The notes under the pieces were generated by a model. That model was not told the origin of the DNA. It made no database searches and was given only the letters and a program-made list of their open reading frames with translations. The position numbers were made by a program, and so were the translations under genes. From Verrucomicrobium spinosum DSM 4136 = JCM 18804 (lineage in GTDB: Bacteria > Verrucomicrobiota > Verrucomicrobiia > Verrucomicrobiales > Verrucomicrobiaceae): DNA of 64,000 nucleotides. The stretch spans positions 1,240,001-1,304,000 of the forward strand of contig NZ_ABIZ01000001.1 in assembly GCF_000172155.1 (NCBI RefSeq). The letters run 5' to 3'. This document shows, one piece after another, positions 27,126 to 36,430 of this stretch (position 1 is the stretch's first letter; the number at the start of each line of letters is the position of its first letter).

Positions 27126-28703
27126 GTGCTCGTGACCGGTGTGCTTTTGACCTCGTGTGGTCGGGATGCGCAACGGGCAGATCTGGTGTTCATCAACAGC
27201 GCGGAGATCGAAACGCCGGATCCAGCGATGGCCACCGACCAGGTGAGCATGCGGATCAGCGAATCCCTCTTTGAAGGTCTGTGCCGCAACAATGCCGAGG
27301 GCAAGGCGGAACCGGCGGTGGCGGAGCGCTGGGAGATCTCTGCCGACCACAAGAAGTACACGTTCTACCTGCGAGCAGACGCGGTGTGGAGCACGGGTGA
27401 GCCGGTGACCGCCCAGGACTTTGTGTTCTCCTGGGAGCGGGCGCTCCGGCCTTCCACGGCGTCGGACTATGCTCCGCAGCTCTACCCGCTGGTAAATGCC
27501 AAAGCCTACAACGAAGGGACCCTGAAGGACTTCAGCCAGGTGGGGGTGAAGGCGCTGGATGCCAGAACGCTGGAGTGTGTGCTGGAAAATCCCGTCCCGT
27601 ACTGGATCGATCTGTGTGCGTTCCTCACCCTGTCCCCCGTGCACCGGCCTACAGTGGAAAAGTACGGGAGCAGCTGGATCAAGGCGGACCGGCTCGTCGG
27701 GAACGGGCCCTATCTCTTTGAGCGATGGCTCATCGATGACCACATCCGACTGCGGCGCAGCCCGACCTACTGGGACCGCAAGAATGTGGCCATGGAGACG
27801 GTGGACGTGATCCCGATCACCGAGGCGAATACCGCGCTGAACTACTTCCTCACCGGGCAGGCGGACCTGATGATGGACAAGGGCATGGTGCCGCCCTCGC
27901 TGGTGCCCAAGCTCAAGGAGCAGGAATACTTCAAGACGGGGGATTTCCTCGGGACCTGGTTCATCCGCGCCAATACGACGAAGGCCCCTTTCACCGACGC
28001 CCGGGTGCGGCTGGCCTTCTCCTATGCGGTGGATCGCAAGCGCATCGTCGAAAAGATCACCCAGCTTGGGGAGCGGCCCGCTTATTCCCTGACGCCTCCG
28101 GGGGCGGGGCAGAATTTTCAGCCGCCGCCCGGGGTGACCTTTGATCCTGTGCGGGCCCGGGAACTGCTGGCTGAAGCGGGGTTCCCCGGGGGGCGGGGTT
28201 TCCCCCGTGTGGAGTACTTGCACCTGCCGCTGCCCATTGAGCGGAATATCGCGGTGGAATTGCAGGCGATGTGGCGGGAGGTGCTGGGCGTGGAGGTGGG
28301 GCTGGAGAAAAAGGAGCAGAAGGTCTGGCTCGCCACCATGCGGGAGCTTAGCTATGACCTCTGCCGGTCTAGCTGGGTGGGGGACTACAATGATCCCAAC
28401 ACCTTCCTGGAGATGTTCACCACGGGGAACGGGAACAACCGCACCGGCTGGGCCAGTGCGGAGTATGACCACTATGTGGCGCTGGCCGCTGCCGAGGGGG
28501 ATGTCGCGAAGAGGCAGGAGATCCTGCAGAAGCTGGAGCGGATTCTCATCGCAGAGGCCGCCCCCATTTTCCCTGTCTATCACTACGTGGGGGTCCAGTT
28601 CCGCCGGCCAGAGCTGGGAGGGGTTCAGGCCAACTTGATCGACAATCACCCCTTCCGGGCCATGTACTGGAAGAAGCAAGCGGGGGCAAATCACTCACGC
28701 TGA
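27096..28703 (+). CDS. Oligopeptide ABC transporter substrate-binding lipoprotein (SBP family 5)
   Basis: A 535-aa OppA-type binding protein. The signal peptide ends in the lipobox LLTSCG, so it is a lipoprotein. Family features include SAEIETPDPAMATDQVS, LFEGLCRNNAEGKAEPAVAERWE, YTFYLRADAVWSTGEPVTAQDF and IRANTTKAPFTDARVRLAFSYAVD. It binds peptides in the periplasm and hands them to an ABC permease not found here. The ATG lies inside the secG terminator stem; a GTG at 27126 would leave too short a signal. It would suit uptake of peptides released by the M60 peptidase, but that link is speculative. Confidence 0.9.
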   Translation: MRDLCRIPLFVLVTGVLLTSCGRDAQRADLVFINSAEIETPDPAMATDQVSMRISESLFEGLCRNNAEGKAEPAVAERWEISADHKKYTFYLRADAVWSTGEPVTAQDFVFSWERALRPSTASDYAPQLYPLVNAKAYNEGTLKDFSQVGVKALDARTLECVLENPVPYWIDLCAFLTLSPVHRPTVEKYGSSWIKADRLVGNGPYLFERWLIDDHIRLRRSPTYWDRKNVAMETVDVIPITEANTALNYFLTGQADLMMDKGMVPPSLVPKLKEQEYFKTGDFLGTWFIRANTTKAPFTDARVRLAFSYAVDRKRIVEKITQLGERPAYSLTPPGAGQNFQPPPGVTFDPVRARELLAEAGFPGGRGFPRVEYLHLPLPIERNIAVELQAMWREVLGVEVGLEKKEQKVWLATMRELSYDLCRSSWVGDYNDPNTFLEMFTTGNGNNRTGWASAEYDHYVALAAAEGDVAKRQEILQKLERILIAEAAPIFPVYHYVGVQFRRPELGGVQANLIDNHPFRAMYWKKQAGANHSR

Positions 28704-28829
28704 GCGAAAAAGCGCGGTGCCATGCAACCGGGCCCGGCGTGGCTTGCGAAGGTGTGTGGTGCGGCGCATTCGAGGTGGCTGCCGCTCTCTCTGATCGTCA
28801 CCCCTTACCCCCTGAGGACATGTGTAGGC

Positions 28830-29744
28830 CTACGAGGCGTCCGGCTGCGCTGGCTGGCGCTTGGCCCGCTCGGACTCGATCCATGCCTGGTCCTCCGCGC
28901 TGAGGCGGTTCGTAAAGGTGGTGAAAGTCGTTCCCCACTCGGTCGTGAGGTGCAGCATGTTGGCGTCGGCTTTGTCGAGCTTGGCATACACCACCACGCC
29001 TTTTTTGTCCGTCCAGGCGCGATAGCCGCCGGGGAGCAGACGCTTGCGGCGGGCTTCGATGGCCCTTTGGCTGGAAGCCACGCTTTCTCGCAGCTTGAGC
29101 ATGTAGGCCACCTCGTTTTCGTTTTTGTAGCCGCTGAGGCGCATCACTTCCACACCATCTGGCAGTGTGACCAGCACGGTGGGGTAGCCGCGGACGTTCA
29201 GCCGGTCTTTGAAGGCCTGGTAGAAGTCACTGTCCGCCGTGGCTTTGTCGGAGAAGTCCATGTAGAGCGGCACATAGTTCTCCTCCGTGAGTTTTTTGAA
29301 CTCAGGTTGGAGCACCAGCGTGCTCTCGATGGACTGGCCGGGCGGGCTGTTGCGGTTGTTGACGAGGATCAAGAGGGGCTTGCCAGTGCGACGGGCCTGC
29401 TCGGTGGCATCCATGGCGCTGCGGATCCACTGGATGCGGCTGGTGGACTGGGTGCTGTTCGCAGTGACGCTGGAGAAGTCGAACAGGCCACCGCCCTCCG
29501 CTGAGGCGGGTGCCATGCCCGAGGCTGCGGCACCCGGGGCCATCGGGCTGATGGAGGCGGAACCGGTCACCTTGGGATCGGTCAAGAGGCCCCAGCCTCG
29601 TGAGGCGGGCAGGTCGGGCTTGCCCTTGTCACCATCCGCGTGCCGATGGGAAGGCAGGAGCGTGCAGGACGACAGCAGGAGCACCGCTCCACGGAGGGAG
29701 GCTGTCTGGAGAGTCTTGAGAACTGCGTGGCAAGGCGTTCGCAT
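28830..29744 (-). CDS. Thioredoxin-fold lipoprotein with SHD1-like C-terminus
   Basis: A 304-aa protein with an N-terminal lipobox (VLLLSSC). Residues about 105-220 fit a thioredoxin fold (QARRTGKPLLILVNN, VRGYPTVLVTLPDG with the cis-Pro), but the CxxC active site is replaced by NNRNSPPG, so disulfide chemistry is unlikely. The last about 60 aa (YRAWTDKKGVVVYAKL..LSAEDQAWIE) match the SHD1 pattern common in Verrucomicrobiota and Planctomycetota. ATG 29744 is chosen over GTG 29762. Function unknown. It is convergent with the upstream binding protein, and the small lipoprotein follows the same strand upstream. Confidence 0.7.
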   Translation of the reverse strand: MRTPCHAVLKTLQTASLRGAVLLLSSCTLLPSHRHADGDKGKPDLPASRGWGLLTDPKVTGSASISPMAPGAAASGMAPASAEGGGLFDFSSVTANSTQSTSRIQWIRSAMDATEQARRTGKPLLILVNNRNSPPGQSIESTLVLQPEFKKLTEENYVPLYMDFSDKATADSDFYQAFKDRLNVRGYPTVLVTLPDGVEVMRLSGYKNENEVAYMLKLRESVASSQRAIEARRKRLLPGGYRAWTDKKGVVVYAKLDKADANMLHLTTEWGTTFTTFTNRLSAEDQAWIESERAKRQPAQPDAS

Positions 29745-29802
29745 GGGGGGAGGGCAAATCACAGCGGAAGTACGGGTGCATCTCCCAGCGCCGGCATCCG
29801 GT

Positions 29803-30297
29803 TTACCGGGAGGCTGCCTGCCCTGCCATCATGCCGGGGGTGAAGCCGTGCCACATGCCGCCCATCGGAGTGCCCAGCGGGTTGTTGTAGTTCATCCCGA
29901 AGCCGCTGCCCACCTGGCCGTAGGGCTTGTAGAAGCTTTCTGAGCCCGCAGAACTGGGGACGGATACTTCCTGAGGCCGGTCGCCCGTGGGAATGCCCAG
30001 GGCTCGCTTCTGGCTGTCCGCCAGTTCATGGCGGGCCCAGGCCATTTCATTGGCGCGCTGTCCCACGCTGTTCTGCACGTAGGTGACGCGCTGGTCGTAC
30101 TGCTCCTGGGTGAGCCTGCCTGCGGCCTTTTCCCTGTCCAGCACTGCGATCTGCTCCTGGGCCATTTCTTCCGCCCGCTTGTAGAAGCGGTCCATGTCCG
30201 ACGCATTGGGCTTCGTGTTGGACGGCAGTCCCCCACAGGAGGCCAGCAGGCACATCAACGCAGGGGCCAGGAGAAGGGGCAGGATCTGAAATTTCAT
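29803..30297 (-). CDS. Small hypothetical lipoprotein
   Basis: A 164-aa protein with a lipoprotein signal (LLLAPALMCLLASCGG). The body is a charged helical stretch (about 30-110, EEMAQEQIAVLDREKAAG..QRVTYVQNSVGQRANEMAWARHELADSQ), probably coiled coil, ending in a Gly/Pro/Met-rich tail. No domain recognised. It lies 58 bp upstream of the thioredoxin-fold lipoprotein on the same strand, so both may be transcribed together. ATG 30297 is the first codon before the signal. Confidence 0.65.
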   Translation of the reverse strand: MKFQILPLLLAPALMCLLASCGGLPSNTKPNASDMDRFYKRAEEMAQEQIAVLDREKAAGRLTQEQYDQRVTYVQNSVGQRANEMAWARHELADSQKRALGIPTGDRPQEVSVPSSAGSESFYKPYGQVGSGFGMNYNNPLGTPMGGMWHGFTPGMMAGQAASR

Positions 30298-30491
30298 CAA
30301 GCAACGAATGTTACGGAGTCTCGGCGGGGATTTCAATGAAAAGCACGATGCCGCACGGCTGGTGGGGACGTGAGACAGCGCCGTGGCGATCCGGCTCAAT
30401 CTGCGGCTGGTGTGAGGTTTTCGTCCGGTTTTGGTGATGTGAGCAATAATCCTCTTTCCCGGGAGGGCAATCTCCCTTCATTGTGGGAATC

Positions 30492-31745
30492 ATGACGCCT
30501 CCATTTTCAGACGTGGGTTTGCGGCTCTCCGGCTCCAGCGGCATCCAGGAGCTGATGGATGACCTGGGCATCTCGCTGACCACGCACCCCGATATGCGCA
30601 TGCTCGGCGGCGGGCAGCCTGCAGCCATTCCTGCGGTGCAGGCTCTGTGGCGGGAGCGCATGGAGGAAATGGTGGCAGACGGCACCGCCCTGGACCGCAT
30701 GCTGCTGAACTATGATCCTCCCACGGGCAGTCCGCAGTTTCGGGAAGCCTTTGCGGGATTCCTGAAGCGGGAGTGTGGCTGGCAGGTGACGCATGAAAAC
30801 ATCGCCGTGCTGCCCAGCAGCCAGACGGCGTTTTTCCTGCTCTTCAATCTGCTGGCCGGGGATTCCGGCGGCACGAAGCGGCGCATTCTCTATCCTCTGG
30901 TGCCGGAGTACATCGGCTATGCCAACCAGGGGCTTTCAGACGGGATGCTGACGGCCTGCCGTTCCCGGCTGGAGGAGCATGGGGCCCATGAGTTCAAGTA
31001 CCGGGTGGACTTTGACCGGCTCAAGATCACGCCCGACATCGCTGCCATCTGCATCTCGTGTCCGACGAACCCCACGGGCAACGTCCTGACGGCGGATGAG
31101 TTTGCCCGGCTCAAAGGGCTGGCGCGGCAGCATGGCATCCCGCTGATCGTGGACAATGCCTATGGGCACCCCTTCCCCGACGTGCTTTACACGGGCTTCG
31201 CACCGCAGTGGGAGGAGGGCATGATCTTCTCCATCAGCATGTCCAAGGTGGGGCTCCCCGGGGTGCGCACCGCCATGGTGGTGGCCTCGAAGGAGATCGT
31301 GCGTGCCTTGGGCAACATGAACGCCATCGTCTCCCTGGCGAACGGCAACACCGGGCAGGCGCTCATGACGCCGCTGCTGAAGGATGACACCCTGCCCCGC
31401 ATCAGCCGGGAGCACATCCGCCCCTTTTACCGTCAGCGCTCGGACTTTGCGGTGGAGGTCTTGCAGGCCTCACTGGCTGACAAGGTGCCCTGGGCTCTGC
31501 ATGCCCGGGAGGGTGCCTTCTTCCTCTGGCTCTGGTTCAAGGAGCTGCCCATTCCCGCTGCGGAGCTGTATCAGCGGTTGAAGGCCCGCAGGGTGCTCGT
31601 GATCCCCGGTCACTACTTTTTCTTTGGCCTGGATGAACCCTGGGAGCATGCGCACCAGTGTATGCGTCTGACCTTTTCCCAGCCGCAGTCAGTCGTGCAG
31701 GAGGGGTTGGAGATCCTGGCGGATGAGGTGAATGGACTGCATTGA
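30492..31745 (+). CDS. avtA: Valine--pyruvate aminotransferase (AvtA-like)
   Basis: A 417-aa fold-type I aminotransferase, the same length as E. coli AvtA. It opens with the AvtA-type SGSSGIQELMDDLG and MLGGGQPAAIP, then LNYDPPTGSPQFREAF, CPTNPTGNVLT, DNAYGHPFPD and the PLP lysine in SISMSKVGLPG. It transfers amino groups between valine (or alanine) and keto acids. ATG 30492 is used; a GTG at 30483 is 9 bp upstream. Short GCGTCAGTGGGC repeats follow the stop (31746-31810). Confidence 0.88.
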   Translation: MTPPFSDVGLRLSGSSGIQELMDDLGISLTTHPDMRMLGGGQPAAIPAVQALWRERMEEMVADGTALDRMLLNYDPPTGSPQFREAFAGFLKRECGWQVTHENIAVLPSSQTAFFLLFNLLAGDSGGTKRRILYPLVPEYIGYANQGLSDGMLTACRSRLEEHGAHEFKYRVDFDRLKITPDIAAICISCPTNPTGNVLTADEFARLKGLARQHGIPLIVDNAYGHPFPDVLYTGFAPQWEEGMIFSISMSKVGLPGVRTAMVVASKEIVRALGNMNAIVSLANGNTGQALMTPLLKDDTLPRISREHIRPFYRQRSDFAVEVLQASLADKVPWALHAREGAFFLWLWFKELPIPAAELYQRLKARRVLVIPGHYFFFGLDEPWEHAHQCMRLTFSQPQSVVQEGLEILADEVNGLH

Positions 31746-31810
31746 GTCAGTGCGTCAGTGGGCGGGGGCCAGTGCGTCAGTGGGCAGTGCGTCAGTGGTC
31801 AAGGTGTTGG
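31746..31810. repeat. Short GCGTCAGTGGGC repeats
   Basis: Three or four irregular copies of GTGCGTCAGTGGGC follow avtA directly. They match the flank of the heptamer array at 24800 and the stretch at 37090-37200. Confidence 0.7.
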
Positions 31811-31880
31811 GGATGGCGGGGTTGAGGTGGACGGCGTTGGCTTGCGGGAGGGGATTGGCGTTTTGTGCGTTGAGGCTATG

Positions 31881-32230
31881 CTAGCGCAAATCCTTGTTCA
31901 GTTGCCTGACCGCAGCATGCTCTTGTCTGGACTCCAGCGCCTGTTCCAGACTAACGAGCCTTCGGATCCAGGCGTTGTACTGCGAATAGGCGTTTTCTGG
32001 CTGGGTGCGTCCGAGCAGTCGGTAGAGCCGGGTTTCGGCGTCAATCGAGCTTTTCGGAGCCGCAGGCGTGGGAAGCCGGACGCCAGCGCGGCTGAGCCTC
32101 GTGCGGCCATCTCAATCAGTAGCGAAGCCACTGATTCGCGGCCCGATTCAAGGTCTGCCAACCCTTCCCAGATAAATTCCGATCCAGGCAGGTCTGCGAA
32201 TTGAACTGTCTGCTCGCGCTGGTGGCTCAT
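31881..32230 (-). pseudogene. Small conserved-looking gene with a one-base frameshift
   Basis: From ATG 32230 the frame reads FADLPGSEFIWEGLADLES then SVASLLIEMAAR. It then runs into Arg/Ser/Pro noise. Skipping one base near 32097-32102 gives a coherent continuation: LSRAGVRLPTP, AETRLYRLLGRTQPENAYSQYNAWIRR and LVSLEQALESRQE, ending at TAG 31881. The rejoined product would be about 115 aa, helical and Leu/Arg-rich. I recall similar small proteins in Planctomycetota and Verrucomicrobiota but know no function. Either a true pseudogene or a sequencing error. Confidence 0.6.
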
Positions 32231-32452
32231 TGATCTTCGGCGTTGCTGAATTTGACAGTGAATTGCAAGGCTCTGTCTGCAAAATTTATGGGTTAGAGGA
32301 CAGAGATTAGAGCCTTGCCTTCAGCCCTTTGTGCCCTTCCCAGGAGCCCATTCTTTCCGCCCCATCAGGCACCGTTCGTAAATAACGATTAACGAACCAC
32401 GACCAACTCTTGCACCAAGCGAGAGACGAGCCAACAGTGACGCTCCTCCCGC

Positions 32453-33121
32453 ATGAACCCTCCGCCGACTGAAGAGCTTCACGAACGTTTGTACGGGGCT
32501 GGCGTGATCGCCGTCCTGATCCTGGATGATGTGGAGGCGGCGGTGCCAGTGGCGAAGGCGCTGGTGGCAGGTGGGGTGGACGCGATGGAGTTGACCCTGC
32601 GTACCCCGGTGGCGCTGGAGTGTCTGCGGCGCATCCGCAGAGAGGTGCCTGAAATGACGGCGGGAGTGGGCACGATCCTGACGACCGGCCAGGTGAATGA
32701 AGTGGTGGAGGCGGGAGCCGCCTTCGGCGTGGCGCCGGGCATGAACCCCCGCACGGTGGCAGAGGCGGCCCGGCTCCGGCTGCCCTTTGCCCCTGGCATC
32801 TGCACCCCCACGGATATCGAGCTCGCGGTGGAGGCGGGGTGCACGCTGCTGAAGTTCTTCCCTGCGGAGCCCTGCGGTGGCTTGAACTATCTGAAGAGCA
32901 TCAGTGCGCCGTTTGCCCACCTGGGGTTGCGTTACATTCCTCTAGGCGGGGTGGCGCAGGACAATCTGGAGATGTGGCTGAATGAGCCGATGATCCATGC
33001 GGTGGGGGGCTCCTGGCTGGCCCCCAAGGAATTGATTCAGGCAGGTGACTGGGCGGGCATCACGGCCAGGGCCGCCGCCGCCCGTGCCACCGTCAACAAG
33101 GTTCGAGGAGAATGGAAATGA
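32453..33121 (+). CDS. eda: 2-dehydro-3-deoxy-phosphogluconate aldolase (KDPG/KHG aldolase)
   Basis: A 222-aa class I aldolase that splits KDPG into pyruvate and glyceraldehyde-3-phosphate. It has GVDAMELTLRTP (catalytic Glu), GVGTILTTGQV, FAPGICTPTDIELA and the Schiff-base lysine in LLKFFPAEPCGG. It overlaps kdgK by four bases (ATGA), forming the two last steps of the Entner-Doudoroff/uronate route. The 222 bp upstream show no repeat or gene. Confidence 0.94.
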   Translation: MNPPPTEELHERLYGAGVIAVLILDDVEAAVPVAKALVAGGVDAMELTLRTPVALECLRRIRREVPEMTAGVGTILTTGQVNEVVEAGAAFGVAPGMNPRTVAEAARLRLPFAPGICTPTDIELAVEAGCTLLKFFPAEPCGGLNYLKSISAPFAHLGLRYIPLGGVAQDNLEMWLNEPMIHAVGGSWLAPKELIQAGDWAGITARAAAARATVNKVRGEWK

Positions 33122-34197
33122 GCAGCGGATCACGAGTCGTCGCGTTTGGGGAGATCATGGGACGTCTGGCTGCCCCGGGGTACCAGCGCTTTCAGCAGGC
33201 CATGCCGGGCACGGTGGAGGTCACCTTTGCCGGGGCAGAGGCGAATGTCGCCATGTCCATCGCCCATCTGGGTGGGCAGGCCTCGTTTGTCACCGCCCTG
33301 CCGGAGCACGCAGTGGCAGATGCCTGTGTGGCAAACCTCCGCGCCGTGGGGGTGGACACCCGCCACATCCTGCGGACGCCGCAGGGGAGGCTGGGGCTTT
33401 ATTTCCTTGAGACCGGCGTCAATCAACGCCCGGGAAATGTGATCTACGACCGGGAGAATTCCTCGATCTCGGTCACTCCGCCCAAGGACTATCCCTGGGA
33501 GGAGATCTTCCAGGGGGCGGGCTGGTTTCATATCTCCGGCATCACGCCGGCCATCTCAAAGAACGCCGCCGCGGTGGCCCTGCATGCGCTGCGGGAGGCT
33601 TCCTCCCGCGGTCTGCGCATCTCCTGTGACCTGAATTTCCGGTCCAAGCTGTGGACCTGGAAGGCGGGGCTGCGGCCGCATGAACTGGCCACCCTCGCCA
33701 TGCGCGAACTGCTGCCCTATGTGCATGTGTTGATCGGAGGGCGGGAAGATGCCGCCGCGATGATGGGCATTCATGCTTCTCCTGGCAGCACGGATCCCGT
33801 GCTGGATGTCTCCCGCCAGATCAAGGCGCTGTATCCCCAGGTCACGCACGTGGCCATGACGCTGCGCAAGAGTCTCTCCGCCAATCATCACAACTGGGGC
33901 GGCATGTTGTACGATTCCACCCTGGACGAGGTGTTTCTTGCCCCGCTGAACGGCGACCGTTATCAGCCCTATGCGATCACGGACATTGTCGATCGCTTGG
34001 GCGGAGGCGATGCGTTTGCTGCGGGTCTTGTTTTTGCGCTGAACTCCCCGGATCTAGCGGAACCGCAAACCGCCTTGAGCTTTGCCGTGGCGGCCTCCTG
34101 CCTGGCCCACTCGATTCCCGGTGACTTCAACTTCTCCACGCGTGGTGAGGTGGAGGCCCTCATGGCCGGGAATTCGTCTGGCCGGGTGAACCGGTGA
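33118..34197 (+). CDS. kdgK: 2-keto-3-deoxygluconate kinase (PfkB family)
   Basis: A 359-aa ribokinase-family sugar kinase. N-terminal VVAFGEIMGRLAAPG, central GRLGLYFLETG, and the catalytic DIVDRLGGGDAFAAGLVFAL support KDG kinase, which makes KDPG for the neighbouring aldolase. Start at 33118: GAGGAG lies 7 bp upstream and the ATGA overlaps the eda stop, indicating translational coupling. An ATG at 33112 is too close to the ribosome site. Together with eda it suggests growth on hexuronates (pectin, alginate or glycosaminoglycan sugars). Confidence 0.9.
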   Translation: MSSGSRVVAFGEIMGRLAAPGYQRFQQAMPGTVEVTFAGAEANVAMSIAHLGGQASFVTALPEHAVADACVANLRAVGVDTRHILRTPQGRLGLYFLETGVNQRPGNVIYDRENSSISVTPPKDYPWEEIFQGAGWFHISGITPAISKNAAAVALHALREASSRGLRISCDLNFRSKLWTWKAGLRPHELATLAMRELLPYVHVLIGGREDAAAMMGIHASPGSTDPVLDVSRQIKALYPQVTHVAMTLRKSLSANHHNWGGMLYDSTLDEVFLAPLNGDRYQPYAITDIVDRLGGGDAFAAGLVFALNSPDLAEPQTALSFAVAASCLAHSIPGDFNFSTRGEVEALMAGNSSGRVNR

Positions 34198-34210
34198 GGT
34201 CACAATGATA

Positions 34211-34242
34211 AATTAGGAATTAGGAATTAGGAATTAGGAATT
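34211..34242. repeat. Heptanucleotide microsatellite (AATTAGG)n
   Basis: About four and a half tandem AATTAGG units, 13 bp after kdgK. Same unit length as the GTGGGCA array but unrelated sequence. Confidence 0.85.
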
Positions 34243-34322
34243 GAGGTGGAGGCGGGGAGGTTGATCAGATGGAATAAGTGAGATCCGGGTGCGTTTAGCA
34301 GGAGTTGATTCTTCCTGCTGCC

Positions 34323-36275
34323 ATGCGTCTGCCTCAATTCGTTTTCCGCTGGAGCCTGCCCTTGGTGGTGGGCATTTCCTCGATCCTGCCTGCTGTCGAG
34401 CCGCCGCAGGCCAATGTCATCAGCTCCCCGGGGGCTGCGTATTCTGAGACGGCCCGCGTCTGGCAGGGCATCCCCGGGATCGACCGCACGCCCAAGGGCC
34501 GGCTCTGGGCAGCCTGGTACAGCGGAGATGTCGGGGAGGGGAATCTGGGCAATTACGCGCTGGTGGCCACCAGCGGGAACGAGGGTATGTCCTGGTCGAA
34601 ACCCGTGGCGGTGATCCAGGGCCCCGAGGGTACGGCCATTGCGGACCCCCTCCCGTGGGTGGATCCGCAGGGGAGGTTGTGGATCTTTTACAAGCAGGTG
34701 ACGCCGAAGACGGCGGGCCAGGCGGAGTCCGGATTTGCGGGCACCTTTGCCATCCGTGCAGATGATCCGGAAAAGGCCGAGCCCCAGTGGACGGTTCCCC
34801 AGTTGATCGGTGAGGGCGGGACCCTGTTTGGGAAGCCGCTGGTGCTGCCGGACGGTCGCTGGCTGGCCCCGTTCTTCCTGAGCGCACGCTCCGCCTGGAG
34901 GGAGCAGATGGCGGGCAAGGAGACGGGTGTGATCGTCACCTCAGATGCCGGGGCCACCTGGGCCTGGCAGGGGGGCACGTCCATCGCCCCGGAGTTGCGC
35001 AACTTCAGTGAGGCCACGCTGGCCCCGCGCAGGGATGGATCGATCCTCATGGCGATCCGCACCCAGAAGGGGCTCTATGAAAGTACATCGCCGGATGCAG
35101 GCAAGACCTGGAGTGAGGCGGTGCCCATGGCGGGATTTTCGCCCGGTTCGGCCACGCGGGCCTGCCTGCTGCGGCTCAAGTCCGGTGCCTTCCTGCTGGT
35201 GTACCATGAACCTGAGACCACGGCCTCCGGGAAGTATCCGCGGGCGAAGCTGACCGCCTGGTTGTCGGATGATGAGGGCCGCACCTGGTCTCACAAACTG
35301 TTGTTGGATGAGCGGGCCCGGGTGTCGTACCCCGATGCGACCCAGGCACCTGACGGCCGCATCTTTATTACCTATGACCTGGGCCGCTATGAGCCTGCGG
35401 ACAAGGCCATTTTGCTTTCGGTGATCAAGGAGGAGGACGTTCGGGCGGGCAAGCTCGTGAGCGCAGGATCGATGACCAAAAAGGTGATCAACCAGGCCTT
35501 CGGCTACGGGAACCACGGCGAGCTGCGTGATGAGGCCAGGGTGGCGGAGTCGATGCCGGAGAAGGAGACTTTTGACCTCTACCTGTTGATCGGCCAGTCC
35601 AACATGGCCGGGCGGGGACTGCTGCCGCTGGAGGACCGTCTTTCCCGGGAGCGGGTGCTGAAGTTCTCCGCCCGCAATGCGTGGGCTCCAGGCGTGGAAC
35701 CGCTGCATACAGACAAGCCGGCGGTCGCCGGGGCTGGCCTGGGCATGAGCTTCGCCAGACAGATGGCGGAGGCGAAGCCCAAGGTGACGATTGGTCTCAT
35801 CCCCTGCGCGGTGGGCGGCACGCCGCTGGATCGCTGGGTCAAAGGCGGCGATCTCTACGCGGCGGCGCTGGTGCGGGCGCGGGAGGCCATGAAGAGCGGC
35901 AACCTGAAGGGCATCCTGTGGCATCAGGGCGAGGCGGATTCCGGCTCGGAGGAAAAGGCCGGGAGCTATGCCCAGCGTCTCGCCGGGATGGTGAAGGATC
36001 TGCGAGCGGATCTGGGGGCGGGGGACGTGCCGTTTGTGGCCGGAGAACTGGGCGAGTTCCTGGAAAGAACCAACAAAGAGGGCAGGCCAAGTTTCTGGCC
36101 GGTGGTGAATGAGCAGCTGGCCACGTTGCCCGGGCTGGTGCCGAATGCCGACGTCGTGGATTCGGCAGGACTGAAGCACAAGGGCGATGGGGTGCACTTC
36201 GACACGCCTTCATTGCGGGAGTTCGGCGTGCGCTATGCGACGGCGATGAAGGGGTTGCAGGAAAAACAACACTGA
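34323..36275 (+). CDS. Secreted sialidase-like / sialate O-acetylesterase-like fusion
   Basis: A 650-aa protein with a signal peptide (WSLPLVVGISSILPA). Residues about 30-390 form a BNR/sialidase-type propeller (RLWAAWYSGD, VATSGNEGMSWSKPV, TSDAGATWAW, LSDDEGRTWSHKLLLD). Residues about 415-645 are an SGNH/CE6-type esterase: LIGQSNMAGRG (catalytic Ser), ILWHQGEADSGS, and GDGVHFDT (Asp-His). Sialate O-acetylesterases of this fold remove acetyl groups that block sialidases, so the fusion would couple deacetylation and hydrolysis. Exact sugar specificity is not shown; either half could act on other acetylated glycans. ATG 34323 begins the signal; TTG 34305 is less likely. Confidence 0.8.
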   Translation: MRLPQFVFRWSLPLVVGISSILPAVEPPQANVISSPGAAYSETARVWQGIPGIDRTPKGRLWAAWYSGDVGEGNLGNYALVATSGNEGMSWSKPVAVIQGPEGTAIADPLPWVDPQGRLWIFYKQVTPKTAGQAESGFAGTFAIRADDPEKAEPQWTVPQLIGEGGTLFGKPLVLPDGRWLAPFFLSARSAWREQMAGKETGVIVTSDAGATWAWQGGTSIAPELRNFSEATLAPRRDGSILMAIRTQKGLYESTSPDAGKTWSEAVPMAGFSPGSATRACLLRLKSGAFLLVYHEPETTASGKYPRAKLTAWLSDDEGRTWSHKLLLDERARVSYPDATQAPDGRIFITYDLGRYEPADKAILLSVIKEEDVRAGKLVSAGSMTKKVINQAFGYGNHGELRDEARVAESMPEKETFDLYLLIGQSNMAGRGLLPLEDRLSRERVLKFSARNAWAPGVEPLHTDKPAVAGAGLGMSFARQMAEAKPKVTIGLIPCAVGGTPLDRWVKGGDLYAAALVRAREAMKSGNLKGILWHQGEADSGSEEKAGSYAQRLAGMVKDLRADLGAGDVPFVAGELGEFLERTNKEGRPSFWPVVNEQLATLPGLVPNADVVDSAGLKHKGDGVHFDTPSLREFGVRYATAMKGLQEKQH

Positions 36276-36328
36276 TCGAGTGGGCTGGCAGCATGAAGTT
36301 TACCGGGGCGCAGTTGCAGACGTATCGA

Positions 36329-36430
36329 GTGGGAGTGGGAGTGGGAGTTGGAATGGGAGTTGGAATGGGAGTTGGAATGGGAGTTGGAATGGGAGTTGGA
36401 ATGGGAGTTGGAATGGGAGTTGGAATGGGA
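36329..36430. repeat. Tandem 12-bp repeat GGGAGTTGGAAT x7
   Basis: Three GGGAGT units grade into seven perfect GGGAGTTGGAAT units, 60 bp after the esterase fusion. The translated reading frame (GSWN repeats) has no supporting context, so it is treated as non-coding. Confidence 0.9.
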
